Source: Polaribacter haliotis
Lineage (GTDB): Bacteria; Bacteroidota; Bacteroidia; Flavobacteriales; Flavobacteriaceae
DNA length: 64,000 bases
NCBI RefSeq assembly: GCF_014784055.1
Contig: NZ_CP061813.1
Span: 645,501-709,500 of the forward strand
Direction of reading: 5' to 3'
A program made the translations under genes and the position numbers. Below the pieces are notes generated by a model. It had not been told where the DNA came from, did not search any database, and saw nothing but the letters and a program-made list of their open reading frames with translations. This document shows positions 1-8,409 of the stretch, piece by piece (the stretch's first letter is position 1; every line of letters starts with the position of its first letter).

Positions 1-1
1 T

Positions 2-130
2 ACCGAAAATTACAATGTAACACTTACATTATTTTCCAATAAAAGAAGTTCTTTAAATATAAATAGCACCCACAGATCTACAATTTCTTATGATGGTAAA
101 TGGAAAGAATATGTATTTAAAAAGAAATAG
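2..130 (+). CDS. C-terminal end of an unidentified protein (partial)
   Basis: An open frame enters from the left edge and stops at TAG 128-130, giving 42 residues. They end in an alternating polar/hydrophobic stretch (NVTLTLFSNKRSSL) and a lysine-rich tail (KWKEYVFKKK). The composition would suit a beta-rich exported or outer-membrane protein, but too little is visible to name a family. Its gene runs toward the minus-strand cluster, so the two are convergent. No terminator hairpin is visible between 131 and 365. Confidence 0.45.
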   Translation, partial: TENYNVTLTLFSNKRSSLNINSTHRSTISYDGKWKEYVFKKK

Positions 131-147
131 TTTATAAAGGTTTTAGA

Positions 148-360
148 TTACTCTTTACCTATTGATGTAATTTCGAAACCAGATTTTTCAAATTCAAGAC
201 CTAAACCTCCAAATTTTTTTAAAATAAAATTGAGTATTAAACATCCTATCCAGCCAAAAATAAAACCAAATTTAAAGTATAAAATAGGGCCTAATACACT
301 ACCCACAATAATTCCATATTTAGTGGCATCTACTTTTTTTAAGTTATTTATAGTTGTTAT
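148..360 (-). CDS. Possible small membrane protein without a standard start codon
   Basis: A 70-codon frame lies just downstream of the DUF58 gene and could be the last gene of that operon. It encodes a basic N-terminus, a glycine-rich hydrophobic segment (about residues 17-50, with GIIVGSVLGPILYFKF and FGWIGCLILNFIL) and a short polar tail. The frame opens immediately after a TAA and its first codon is ATA. The only recognised start inside is a GTG about 18 codons in. It is either a real small transmembrane protein with a non-canonical start or a decayed gene. The protein-like hydrophobic pattern argues against pure chance. Confidence 0.3.
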   Translation of the reverse strand: MTTINNLKKVDATKYGIIVGSVLGPILYFKFGFIFGWIGCLILNFILKKFGGLGLEFEKSGFEITSIGKE

Positions 361-365
361 TTAAA

Positions 366-1700
366 TTAAAAAAGCCCTCTCGCTTTTAATTCCAAGTATT
401 TATTAATGGTATCTCCTGTTAGATTTTCTGGGGAAGTTAGCACAGATTGTATTCCGTATTTCTTTAATTCGTTTACAATACTAATTTTTTCGTACATAAA
501 TTTTTCTGCAATAATACTATCATAAACATCTTGGATGTTATTTGCTTTCGTATTAATTAAAGTCTGTAATTCTGTATTTTTAAAGAAAACAACCAAAACT
601 AAATGGTTTTTTGCCAACGCACGTAAATAGGTAAGTTGCCTATTTAAACCATCCATAGTTTCGAAGTTTGTGTAGATAATAAGTAAACTTCTATGAGTTA
701 TTTTTCTTTTAATAACGGAATATAATGTACTAAAATCGGATTCTGAAAAGTCGGTTTTTATGTTGTGGAGCGTTTCTGAAATTAAAGACATTTGTGAGCT
801 GCGTTTTTCAGCAACAATCCAATCTTCTAATTTCTTAGAAAACGTTAACATACCAGCCTTGTCTTGCTTTTTTAAAATTACATTACTTATGGCCAAGGTT
901 GCATTTATAGCGTAATCTAACAAACTTAATTCGTTAAATTGCATTTGCATTGCACGTCCTTTGTCTATAATCGAATACACAGGTTGCGATTTTTCTTCTA
1001 CATATTGGTTTACCATTAATTGGTTACTTTTCGCAGTTGCTTTCCAATTTAGCGTTCTAATATCATCTCCAGAAACATACTCTTTAATTTGCTCAAACTC
1101 TAAAGAATGTCCAATTCTTCTTATTTTCTTCGTTCCATAAGAAATGGATTGATTCGTAAAAGAAGTAATATCAAAATCTCTTAGCTTTAAGAAAGAAGGG
1201 TAGCATTTTAATACTTTTTCTTCGCCTAAAATATATTTTTTAGTAACTAATTGCAAAGGTGAATTCACATAAGCATTAATATTACCAAAATTATAAACAC
1301 CTCTTTCTGTTGGCTTTAAATTGTAGTGAAGGTTTTTTTCTTCTTTTGAAGTTAAAGTCAATGGAAAAATAAAATCTCTTTTTTGGAACTGAAAAGGCAA
1401 TTCTTCAATAATTGAAATATGTGTTTTAAAAGAATAATGATTGTCAATCTTTAATGTAATTTTATTTTCATCTCCATTAGACAATCTTTCTGGTAAAAAA
1501 CGAGTGATTGCAACTCCTTTTTTAGTTTTATATAGAAGAAACAAATCAACAAAAACTAAAAAACAAAGCACAAACAGTAACACTTTAGAAACTTCAAAAA
1601 AGATAGGCACAAAAAAACCGAATACAAATAGTACTGCAATTCCTCCTAAATAATAGAAGAATTTATTGTGAAGAAATAAAGTTTTGTAAAAATGCTTCAA
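366..1700 (-). CDS. DUF58 domain-containing membrane protein
   Basis: This 444-residue protein has two N-terminal membrane segments (about residues 14-57), an extracytoplasmic or linker region, and the DUF58 signature EYVSGDDIRTLNWKATA at about 207-223. A von Willebrand A-like fold follows, with IIDKGR at about 244-249 where the metal-binding DxS motif would sit, so metal binding may be altered. DUF58 proteins are almost always encoded beside MoxR ATPases and are thought to work with them as chaperone or assembly partners. Here MoxR lies immediately upstream, followed by DUF4350, DUF4129 and SpoIIM genes on the same strand. The start MKHFYKT is taken as the first ATG before the hydrophobic stretch. 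The precise role of the family is unknown. Confidence 0.85.
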   Translation of the reverse strand: MKHFYKTLFLHNKFFYYLGGIAVLFVFGFFVPIFFEVSKVLLFVLCFLVFVDLFLLYKTKKGVAITRFLPERLSNGDENKITLKIDNHYSFKTHISIIEELPFQFQKRDFIFPLTLTSKEEKNLHYNLKPTERGVYNFGNINAYVNSPLQLVTKKYILGEEKVLKCYPSFLKLRDFDITSFTNQSISYGTKKIRRIGHSLEFEQIKEYVSGDDIRTLNWKATAKSNQLMVNQYVEEKSQPVYSIIDKGRAMQMQFNELSLLDYAINATLAISNVILKKQDKAGMLTFSKKLEDWIVAEKRSSQMSLISETLHNIKTDFSESDFSTLYSVIKRKITHRSLLIIYTNFETMDGLNRQLTYLRALAKNHLVLVVFFKNTELQTLINTKANNIQDVYDSIIAEKFMYEKISIVNELKKYGIQSVLTSPENLTGDTINKYLELKARGLF

Positions 1701-1804
1701 TTTGTTGTATAAATGTTTAATTGTTTAATCGTGTAATTGTTAATTGCGATTGCAACTCTTTTTCCTCTCGCAAAATAGCAAAGACGTAAAGTTTTTTGTT
1801 TTTT

Positions 1805-1877
1805 ACTGCTACTGCTACTGCTACTGCAAACTGCGACTGCCAACTGCAGACTGAATACTGCAGACTGAATACTGCCT
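1805..1877. repeat. Degenerate CTGC/CTGAATACTGCAGA simple repeat
   Basis: The 186-bp gap between the DUF58 and MoxR genes holds four CTACTG-type units, then variants of CAAACTGCGACTGC, then two copies of CAGACTGAATACTGC. No reading frame or terminator hairpin is visible. It looks like slippage-derived low-complexity DNA inside an otherwise tight operon. Confidence 0.6.
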
Positions 1878-1886
1878 ACTTAAAAA

Positions 1887-2891
1887 CTAACGTGGAATCT
1901 CTACTGCTTCAATAATTTGTTCTATAATTTGTTTGCTAGTTAAACCTTCCATTTCTCTTTCTGGTGTTACAATTACTCTGTGTTGTAAAACAGGAATTGC
2001 TGCTCTTTTAATATCTTCTGGCGTTACAAAATCTCTTCCTTCAATTGCTGCAAAAGCTTTGGAAGCCCCTAAAATAGCAATACTAGCTCTTGGAGAAGCT
2101 CCTAAATATAAAAATGAATTAGAACGCGTGTTCACCACAATATTTGCGATGTATTTTAATAGATTTTCTTCAATGGTAATCTGATTCACCAAACCTCTAA
2201 ATTCCATAATTTTTGAAGCTGAAATAACAGTTTCTATCTTACTTATTTTGGTTGTATTTAATAGCGCTTGTTCTTTTAAAATGATTTCAAATTCTTCTGC
2301 AGCATTTGGGTATTCAACATTAATTTTGAATAAAAAACGATCTAATTGCGCTTCTGGCAAACGATATGTTCCTTCTTGTTCGATTGGATTTTGGGTAGCC
2401 AATACAATAAAAGGTTCGTCCATTTTATAGGTGGAACCATCGATTGTTACTTGTTTTTCTTCCATTACCTCAAACAAAGCTGCTTGTGTTTTTGCTGGAG
2501 CACGATTAATTTCATCAATTAAAATCATATTCGAGAAAATTGGCCCTTTTTTAAACTCAAACTCTGTGGTTTGTAAGTTGTAAACAGAAGTACCCAAAAT
2601 ATCCGATGGCATTAAATCTGGTGTAAACTGTATTCTACTAAAATCGACAGCAATCGTCTTAGAAAGTAGTTTTGCTGTAATGGTTTTTGCAACTCCTGGA
2701 ACTCCTTCAATTAAAACATGCCCGTCTGAAAGCAGTGCCACCAAAAGGAGATCTAACATATCTTTCTGACCCACAATTACTTTTTTCAATTGTTGTTTTA
2801 TCAGAAAAACATTCTCTTGTAATTCCTTTAAATCGATTCTGTTTTCAAACTCAATTTTATCGGGAGTTTGTTCGTTGTTTTGTGTTTCCAT
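1887..2891 (-). CDS. MoxR family AAA+ ATPase
   Basis: This 334-residue cytoplasmic AAA+ ATPase has Walker A GVPGVAKT at about 63-70, Walker B ILIDEINRAP at about 123-131, the sensor region LATQNPIEQEG, and the C-terminal lid with GASPRASIAILGASKAFA. These are hallmarks of the MoxR group, which pairs with DUF58 and other partners to mature or insert protein complexes at the envelope. It lies 3 bp downstream of the DUF4350 gene, so translation is probably coupled. Length and motifs are typical, and nothing suggests degradation. Its client is unknown. Confidence 0.93.
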   Translation of the reverse strand: METQNNEQTPDKIEFENRIDLKELQENVFLIKQQLKKVIVGQKDMLDLLLVALLSDGHVLIEGVPGVAKTITAKLLSKTIAVDFSRIQFTPDLMPSDILGTSVYNLQTTEFEFKKGPIFSNMILIDEINRAPAKTQAALFEVMEEKQVTIDGSTYKMDEPFIVLATQNPIEQEGTYRLPEAQLDRFLFKINVEYPNAAEEFEIILKEQALLNTTKISKIETVISASKIMEFRGLVNQITIEENLLKYIANIVVNTRSNSFLYLGASPRASIAILGASKAFAAIEGRDFVTPEDIKRAAIPVLQHRVIVTPEREMEGLTSKQIIEQIIEAVEIPR

Positions 2892-2894
2892 ATA

Positions 2895-4106
2895 TTATTT
2901 ATTAAAGAAATTTTCTATCATTTTATGCAACCCAATTAACTCTTCCTCAGAACATTCTGCTCTTTTATTTAAAGTGATAATAGTATTGATTAAGTATTTT
3001 GTTCTCTGAAGTTCGTTGCCAGATTTTGTTGCTAATTTATTAATAAAATCTTCATTTAAATTATTGGTATTTATCAAGTATTTAGAACGGACTTTCTCCA
3101 AAAAATATGCAATTTTCTTGTCGATTAAATTTTTATGATCTTTTTCATTCAAATACAAATTGGCAATCGTTTGTGTAAATTCTACAGTGGTATTTTTTAA
3201 GGGTGCAATTTCTGGGATTGCACGTTGTTTTCTTCTAGCATTAAAGAGCATAAACAACAATAACCCAACTAAAGAAACAACTAAAAACCAGGTAAGAGTT
3301 GGATGCTGTAAAAAGAATTTAAAAACCGAAGGTTGCTTTCTATTATTATTAGAATATTTGCTCGATTTTATGTGAGTATCCCATAAAACTTCATTATTTG
3401 GTAAATAGGAGAGAAGGTTTGCTGTATATGCATCTTTATTACTCAACATATAGTAATTTGTAAAAACAATTGGGTTTGTATGCAAGTAAAAAGCGCCTTT
3501 TCCATGATATACTTTTATAAAATTTGGTACTTGTTCTCCACCTACAACTGTGGTTCCTAAAACTTTCGTTTTTGTATCACTATATTGTAGAAAATAATTT
3601 CTACGGATATTTCTATCAAATTTGAAAGCTTCTGTACCAAAATCAGTATTTTTTAGATAGAATTCACCTTCCAATTTCTTTAAGGCATGTATACTCCAAA
3701 CATTTTCATCTAAATTATTGGTGGTAAATTCTAACGCTTCTTTAAATCTTTCGCTAAAAAAGTTTAAGGCTATAAATGCCGAATTTCCTTGCGATACAAA
3801 GTCTAACAACTCGTCTGTACCTTCTTTTGTTTGATGGTAAGCACTGTGCTTTATCAATATATAATTTCGAGTTGTTGTAGAATCCTCAGGATTATCAAAC
3901 AATAAAAAATCGTAAATATTTTCGTCTAAAAAGGTTATTTTTTCTTTTGGAAATAGATTGGTGGCTTCTTTTGAAATAATGTAATTTCCAAACGGACTTT
4001 TCTCTTTCTCTCGAAAGTTTTCTCGCCAATTCGTTTTTTTACAGCTTGCAAATAAGACAAAAAATACTAAAAAGGAGCTATATTTTATGTACGTGAATTT
4101 TATCAT
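2895..4106 (-). CDS. DUF4350 domain-containing lipoprotein-like membrane protein
   Basis: This 403-residue protein has an N-terminal lipoprotein-type signal (hydrophobic stretch then FASC, Cys22) and an extracytoplasmic part of about 240 residues with a DUF4350-like fold (NPEDSTTTRNYILIKHSAY; GNSAFIALNFF). A single membrane segment at about 272-290 (TWFLVVSLVGLLLFMLF) is followed by a basic cytoplasmic helical tail. DUF4350 proteins occur in Bacteroidota next to MoxR/DUF58/DUF4129 genes, as here. The 3' end of the DUF4129 gene overlaps its start by 4 bp, a sign of a tightly coupled operon. Function is unknown; a role in envelope assembly is inferred from context. Confidence 0.8.
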   Translation of the reverse strand: MIKFTYIKYSSFLVFFVLFASCKKTNWRENFREKEKSPFGNYIISKEATNLFPKEKITFLDENIYDFLLFDNPEDSTTTRNYILIKHSAYHQTKEGTDELLDFVSQGNSAFIALNFFSERFKEALEFTTNNLDENVWSIHALKKLEGEFYLKNTDFGTEAFKFDRNIRRNYFLQYSDTKTKVLGTTVVGGEQVPNFIKVYHGKGAFYLHTNPIVFTNYYMLSNKDAYTANLLSYLPNNEVLWDTHIKSSKYSNNNRKQPSVFKFFLQHPTLTWFLVVSLVGLLLFMLFNARRKQRAIPEIAPLKNTTVEFTQTIANLYLNEKDHKNLIDKKIAYFLEKVRSKYLINTNNLNEDFINKLATKSGNELQRTKYLINTIITLNKRAECSEEELIGLHKMIENFFNK

Positions 4107-4852
4107 TTGCCAACCTTGTTTTTAAACGATTCGTATTTCTGCTGTACATTTTCGAAATTTGCTTTGTCTATTGCAAATTCTCCATACCAAACATAGGTAT
4201 AAACATAAGAAAGGTAAGAAAATTGTTCCCTTAACTCTTTGTTTTCTAGCTCAAAAGTATATTCTGAATTTGTTTTTTCTTTGTGATAATCAATGAGTTT
4301 TTTATTTGATAATACTTTTAAAACAGATAAGTAATAATAGCGAATGGCAAGCCTATAATTAACATTTGCAATTGCTTGTTTTAATAGAACTTCTAAATCT
4401 ATTTCATGGATATCTTCATCTTCATAAATAAGTTTCTCTGTAGTTTTCTTTTTTCCTTTTTTTATGTTCCAAAAACCAATTTCTGACCCTAAAGCAATTT
4501 TAAGAATAACAAAAATGATAAAACCTCCCAATAAAAATGGAAATACTACTTTTAGAAAAGAAACAAACGCTCTTAAAAAACCTAAATTCATAGGAGGGGA
4601 GTCGTTTTTTTCTTTTTCAGGTTCTTCTGTGTAAATAAAATCTTTATCAGAATATTTGGTCTTTAAATTGTCTGTAAATTCCCTTTTTTCTGAATACTCA
4701 ATCGATTTTATATAAATTGTGGAATCTTTTACAACTGGCTTCGAATCTTTTATAGAATCTTGTACAACTTCTATGGAATCTTTTTCAGTTTCCTGAGAAA
4801 TTGTTATTCCAGAAAACAGCACACAAAAAAGGAGTAAAACAATGTTTTTCAT
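4103..4852 (-). CDS. DUF4129 domain-containing protein
   Basis: The 249 residues begin with a signal peptide (KNIVLLLFCVLFSGITISQ), then a Ser/Lys/Asp-rich linker of about 75 residues. One membrane helix follows at about 97-118 (VVFPFLLGGFIIFVILKIAL), then a cytoplasmic helical domain at about 150-245 (ANVNYRLAIRYYYLSVLKVL; DYHKEKTNSEYTFEL) that matches the DUF4129 pattern. Its start codon shares one base with the stop of the SpoIIM-like gene, and its stop overlaps the DUF4350 start, so all three are probably translated as a unit. DUF4129 proteins sit in MoxR/DUF58/transglutaminase clusters; their biochemical activity is unknown. Confidence 0.8.
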   Translation of the reverse strand: MKNIVLLLFCVLFSGITISQETEKDSIEVVQDSIKDSKPVVKDSTIYIKSIEYSEKREFTDNLKTKYSDKDFIYTEEPEKEKNDSPPMNLGFLRAFVSFLKVVFPFLLGGFIIFVILKIALGSEIGFWNIKKGKKKTTEKLIYEDEDIHEIDLEVLLKQAIANVNYRLAIRYYYLSVLKVLSNKKLIDYHKEKTNSEYTFELENKELREQFSYLSYVYTYVWYGEFAIDKANFENVQQKYESFKNKVGK

Positions 4853-5817
4853 TAGCGCAATTGGTGTTTTTTGGCCACTTTAAAAGGCAGTATTAAATAA
4901 TAATAACCAATGGTTCCTAGACTAAAGAAAATAATTGCAAAACAAAAAATCGTAGGCATTGTATTGGAATACCTGGTTACATACCCTTCTAAAAATGCCG
5001 CTGCTAACGTAAACGGAATGGTACTTATAAATATATAAAATGCATCTCTAACTCCTTTTTTAAAAGACTCGAAACGTTTTAAAGTACCTGGAAATAAAAT
5101 ACTTGCACCAATAATATAACCAGTGGCTGCTTCAATAATAATTCCGAATATTTCGTAGGTTCCATGAATCCATATTCCCTTTAAACTGTCAAACAAACTA
5201 TTATATTGATAGAAAAAAGCTTGAAAAACAGCCACCATAATCGCATTTACCACAATATAATATCCTGTTCCCAATCCTAAAAACAAGCCAGATAAGAACA
5301 TATTTAAACCAATTCTTTGGTTGTGGTTGTAAATTCCAATAAATGTACCCCAGTTGCTTCCTCCTTTATAAATAGCCATAGCATCTCCACTTTCTATATT
5401 TTCGATGGTTTGGTCTACATATTCGTTTCCTAATATTTGTCTTGCAAAACTTTCATCATTAAAAGTAGAGAGCAATCCAATAAAAAAACAGATAAAAAAG
5501 AAGGCAAAAGACAAATAAATGTATTTTCTGTATTGGTAGGCGAGTAGTGGTACTTTATCAAAAAAGAAATATAAAAACACATTCTGGTCTCTTCTTTTAG
5601 CATGATAAACTTTATCGAAACTACTCTTAGCCAATTTATTAAGATAAGAAGTAACTTTGCTTTTAGGATAATAGGTTTGCGCATATACCAAATCGTTCAT
5701 GATTTTTATATGCAGGTTGGCTATGTCGTCTGGACTTTTTTTCTTTTTATTTGAAATTACTTGTTCAAATTCGAGCCATTTTTCTTTATTTTGCTTTATA
5801 AAAGCGACCTCTCTCAT
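4852..5817 (-). CDS. Stage II sporulation protein M (SpoIIM/DUF95) family membrane protein
   Basis: The longest frame begins at 5934, but the start chosen is the ATG at 5817 (MREVAFIKQNKEKWLEFE). That sequence is the usual N-terminus of flavobacterial members, and the earlier residues are the mirror of the RDD gene on the other strand. The 321-residue product has a soluble helical N-terminus of about 95 residues, then several membrane segments (YIYLSFAFFFICFFIGLL; LNMFLSGLFLGLGTGYYIVVN; GTYEIFGIIIEAATGYIIGA). The last two carry the small-residue, His/Glu-containing pattern typical of SpoIIM/DUF95. The family is widespread outside spore formers and its role there is unknown. It heads the minus-strand cluster and is divergent from the RDD gene. 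Confidence 0.85.
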   Translation of the reverse strand: MREVAFIKQNKEKWLEFEQVISNKKKKSPDDIANLHIKIMNDLVYAQTYYPKSKVTSYLNKLAKSSFDKVYHAKRRDQNVFLYFFFDKVPLLAYQYRKYIYLSFAFFFICFFIGLLSTFNDESFARQILGNEYVDQTIENIESGDAMAIYKGGSNWGTFIGIYNHNQRIGLNMFLSGLFLGLGTGYYIVVNAIMVAVFQAFFYQYNSLFDSLKGIWIHGTYEIFGIIIEAATGYIIGASILFPGTLKRFESFKKGVRDAFYIFISTIPFTLAAAFLEGYVTRYSNTMPTIFCFAIIFFSLGTIGYYYLILPFKVAKKHQLR

Positions 5818-5839
5818 TAAGAGCGAATTTAACCATTGC

Positions 5840-6652
5840 ATGAAAACACTCCAAATAAAAACAGCACAAAATGTAAACATCAAATTTAGGGTTGCCAATG
5901 TTGGTATGCGCTTGTTGGCATTTACTGCAGACAATGTTTTTAAGTTTGCTTACTTGTACATTGTGTACACCGTTTTTGATTTTGCTGCGCTCGAAAAAGT
6001 CTTTAATGGCGATAATTGGACTGTGCAAGCAATTAGTGTCTTGGTTTTAATTCCTGTAACATTTTATTCTTTATACACCGAAATTTTATTAGACGGACAA
6101 ACCATTGGAAAAAAGTTGCTTAAAATTAAAGTAATTAACGAAGACGGATTTAAGCCCAGCATTTCCGACTATATAATGCGTTGGTTTCTTAGAATCGTAG
6201 ATTTTAATTTGTTTATTCTAATTGCGGTTTATATTTATTCTGTAGATGTGCCTAATGAAGATCTTATTATAGGATTGCTCTTTATTTTCGGAAAATTAGT
6301 AGGCTTATTACTCATTATTTTTACAAAGAAGAATCAGCGTTTTGGAGATATTATTGCAAATACAGTCGTAATTTATTTAAAAGACGAAGTAAAATTTTCT
6401 GATACCATTTTAATGAATCTAGAAAATGAATATATACCAACTTACCCAAATGTTATTCAATTATCGGATAACGACGTTCGTATTATAAAAGACACCTTTA
6501 AAAGTGCAAAGAAATTTAACGACTATAAGACCCAAATAAAACTCCGTTCTAAAATACAAGAAGTTACAGGAATTGTTTCTAAGCATAAAAGTGATGCTGC
6601 ATTTATAGAAACCGTATTAAAAGATTATAATTTTTATACACAAAAAATGTAA
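5840..6652 (+). CDS. RDD family membrane protein
   Basis: The start chosen is the ATG at 5840 (MKTLQIKTAQNVNIKFRVA), the conserved beginning of Bacteroidota RDD proteins. The longer frame from 5699 only mirrors the SpoIIM gene. The 270-residue product has three to four membrane segments (about 25-45, 60-85, 115-140, 150-170). The RDD-type elements are Arg and Asp in VGMRLLAFTADN, GQTIGKKLLKIKV in the second loop and KKNQRFGDIIANTVV. A cytoplasmic tail of about 90 residues follows. RDD proteins are of uncertain function, with transport or Na+/H+ exchange proposed for some. The gene is regularly found beside SpoIIM/DUF4129/MoxR/DUF58 genes. Only 22 bp separate its start codon from that of the SpoIIM gene. 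Confidence 0.87.
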   Translation: MKTLQIKTAQNVNIKFRVANVGMRLLAFTADNVFKFAYLYIVYTVFDFAALEKVFNGDNWTVQAISVLVLIPVTFYSLYTEILLDGQTIGKKLLKIKVINEDGFKPSISDYIMRWFLRIVDFNLFILIAVYIYSVDVPNEDLIIGLLFIFGKLVGLLLIIFTKKNQRFGDIIANTVVIYLKDEVKFSDTILMNLENEYIPTYPNVIQLSDNDVRIIKDTFKSAKKFNDYKTQIKLRSKIQEVTGIVSKHKSDAAFIETVLKDYNFYTQKM

Positions 6653-6736
6653 TTTGTTTACCACGTAGAAGACGCTATTCGAATTCGTACTAGAACTCGT
6701 GGCATAGAAGTAATTAAATAAGATGTTTATAATATA

Positions 6737-6764
6737 AAAAGAGAGGGTATTTAATACTCTCTTT
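6737..6764 (+). terminator. Imperfect hairpin downstream of the RDD gene
   Basis: AAAGAGAG and CTCTCTTT arms enclose GGTATTTAATA, with a small bulge on the left arm. The hairpin lies 85 bp after the RDD stop codon. A-rich rather than U-rich sequence follows on the plus strand, so it could also serve transcription from the minus-strand side. Moderate support as a terminator between convergent genes. Confidence 0.45.
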
Positions 6765-6821
6765 AAAAAACCTACTTAACATAATGTAAATTATAGTCCA
6801 TTTATCTTATGATTTCTGTAT

Positions 6822-6910
6822 AGCCGTTTTTCAGGCTATTTATACATAATATCAGATGTAACACCTTTAGGTTTATATCGATAGATATTATGTTAAAAGA
6901 AATTACGGCT
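6822..6910. repeat. 89-bp imperfect long inverted repeat (hairpin element)
   Basis: Three nested pairs of complementary arms share nearly the same centre (about 6866-6868): AGCCGT 6822-6827 with ACGGCT 6905-6910, ACATAATATC 6844-6853 with GATATTATGT 6884-6893, and ACC 6863-6865 with GGT 6870-6872. The element lies in the 408-bp gap (6653-7060) between the convergent RDD and MFS genes; the rest of that gap shows no frame or other motif. It could be a small non-autonomous mobile element or a structured RNA. Confidence 0.5.
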
Positions 6911-7060
6911 TAATTAAGTGCTAGATTTATTTGATAGCTATAATTCTCTAATATGTAAAATATCCCACAAAATCTCATAAAGACAATAAACATTGTTACT
7001 GGGGTGTTTTAAAATTCGTTAACAAGTGTTAATTACAATTTTGTAGAATCCAGTATTTGA

Positions 7061-8206
7061 TTATTCTAAATGTTTTTTTAAATGATTGAATACACTTAGG
7101 GTTAATGGAATAAAAAGAAATCCACCAATTATAAATACGATAAACGCTTTTTGCAAACCAAAATACGCTGCTAAATACCCAATTAAAGGTGGCCCTAAAA
7201 ACATGCCCACTGTAGAATAGGTTCCTATGATGGAAATAACGATTCCTGTGGAATATTTTTTTGCTTTACCTGCCAATATAAAGGTCATAGGAAACAGCCC
7301 AGAAACTCCTATTCCTACCAAACAAAACCCTATTAATGCAGGCCAGAATTCAGGAATTAATATCGCAATTGAAACTCCAGTCATTATTAAAAAGGAACTT
7401 AAAAAATATAATTTTTTCATTCCAAAATAATCAATTAGGCTGTCTATTGTTAATCGATATATAGACATGCAAACCATAAAAAGTAAATATCCGTAGGTAA
7501 AAACTTCTTCTTTTACCACATCTTTAAAGTAAACGCCATTCCAATCGTACATTCCCCCTTCACAAATGGCCGCAAGAAATACCATAAAGCCTAATAGCAT
7601 AATGTATTTGTTTGGCTTTTCTAACTTAAATTTATTGCCTCCTTTGGCCTTGTCGTTTTTTATTAAATATGGGTATGCAACAAAAATAGTAAGCAATGTA
7701 AATACAGCAACTATTAAAAAATGGACTTGAATAGAAATGTTTAGTTGTAACATTAAGGTGGTAAATAAAACACCTACTACTCCACCAATACTCCACAAAC
7801 CATGAAAAGCACCAACAATCCGTTTTTCAAATTTTTCCTGTAAAGAAATAGATTGTGTATTTATAGAGATGTTTAAGATTCTTAAACTTACCGCAAATAG
7901 AAACAATGCAAAAATAAGTAAGGGCAAACTTGTTGCAAAACCAATTAATAAAAGCGATATCGCAAAAAACACATAGGCAAATTGTTGTGGTATTCTACTA
8001 TCGTATTTTGAGACCAACCAACCAGAAAGCGGAATACCAATAACAGCACTTGCTGGCAGTATCATTAGCATATTTCCTAATTGCTCTTCACTAAAGTTGA
8101 AATTGTCTTTTATAGTTGGAATTCTTGATGCCCAAGAAGAAAAACAAATACCAGACAGTAAAAAATAGGTTGAAAGTGAAATTCGTTGTAAACTTCTTTC
8201 TTGCAT
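7061..8206 (-). CDS. MFS transporter (YbjJ/fucose-permease-like)
   Basis: This 381-residue inner-membrane protein has about twelve hydrophobic segments. The N-terminal pattern SSWASRIPTIKDNFNFSEEQLGNMLMILPASAVIGIPLSGWLVSKYDSR carries the MFS loop 2-3 signature, as in the YbjJ-like branch. The C-terminal half repeats the topology (GIGVSGLFPMTFILAGK; STVGMFLGPPLIGYLAAYFG). The substrate cannot be read from sequence. The gene is monocistronic, convergent with the RDD gene and followed by a gap with a long hairpin. A TATTTTTG promoter element precedes it at 8226-8233 (minus strand). Length is normal for a compact MFS protein. Confidence 0.88.
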   Translation of the reverse strand: MQERSLQRISLSTYFLLSGICFSSWASRIPTIKDNFNFSEEQLGNMLMILPASAVIGIPLSGWLVSKYDSRIPQQFAYVFFAISLLLIGFATSLPLLIFALFLFAVSLRILNISINTQSISLQEKFEKRIVGAFHGLWSIGGVVGVLFTTLMLQLNISIQVHFLIVAVFTLLTIFVAYPYLIKNDKAKGGNKFKLEKPNKYIMLLGFMVFLAAICEGGMYDWNGVYFKDVVKEEVFTYGYLLFMVCMSIYRLTIDSLIDYFGMKKLYFLSSFLIMTGVSIAILIPEFWPALIGFCLVGIGVSGLFPMTFILAGKAKKYSTGIVISIIGTYSTVGMFLGPPLIGYLAAYFGLQKAFIVFIIGGFLFIPLTLSVFNHLKKHLE

Positions 8207-8225
8207 TCGTAATAATATTTGAATG

Positions 8226-8233
8226 CAAAAATA
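8226..8233 (-). promoter_or_regulatory. Putative -7 promoter element of the MFS gene
   Basis: On the minus strand this reads TATTTTTG, matching the Bacteroidota -7 consensus TAnnTTTG. It lies 20 bp upstream of the MFS start codon. No convincing -33 TTG is visible at the expected distance, so support is partial. Confidence 0.4.
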
Positions 8234-8337
8234 ATTCTTTTGTTGTTTTAGAAGGTCTTTTAGTTGAATTATTACAACAAAAAACTTCTTTTAAATCATG
8301 GGTGTATTGTTGGTTGTTTATGCTTGATAACACATTG

Positions 8338-8390
8338 CGAGTTAGTCATTGCGAGGCACGAAGCAAACTCAAGCAATCTCAAGCAAGAGT
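8338..8390 (+). repeat. Palindromic repeat family A, copy downstream of hsdR
   Basis: A partial CATTGCGAG is followed by GTCATTGCGAGGCACGAAGC starting at 8345, then AAACTCAAGCAATCTCAAGCAAGAG. This family recurs across the restriction locus at 11314, 11433, 11541, 11849, 11938, 13204, 15012 and 15048, with degenerate copies at 19793 and 29149. This copy sits between the 3' end of hsdR and the MFS promoter and marks one edge of the repeat-bracketed locus. No gene is supported between 8234 and 8409. Confidence 0.85.
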
Positions 8391-8409
8391 AATAACACGT
8401 TTCAAAAAA

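Noticed and set aside
5818..5934. Longer N-terminus for the SpoIIM-like protein
   Set aside because: These residues are the mirror of the RDD gene start; the family normally begins MREVAFIKQNKEKW.
8091..8333. Minus-strand 80-codon frame upstream of the MFS gene
   Set aside because: It overlaps the MFS coding region in another frame, and its unique part has no recognisable features.
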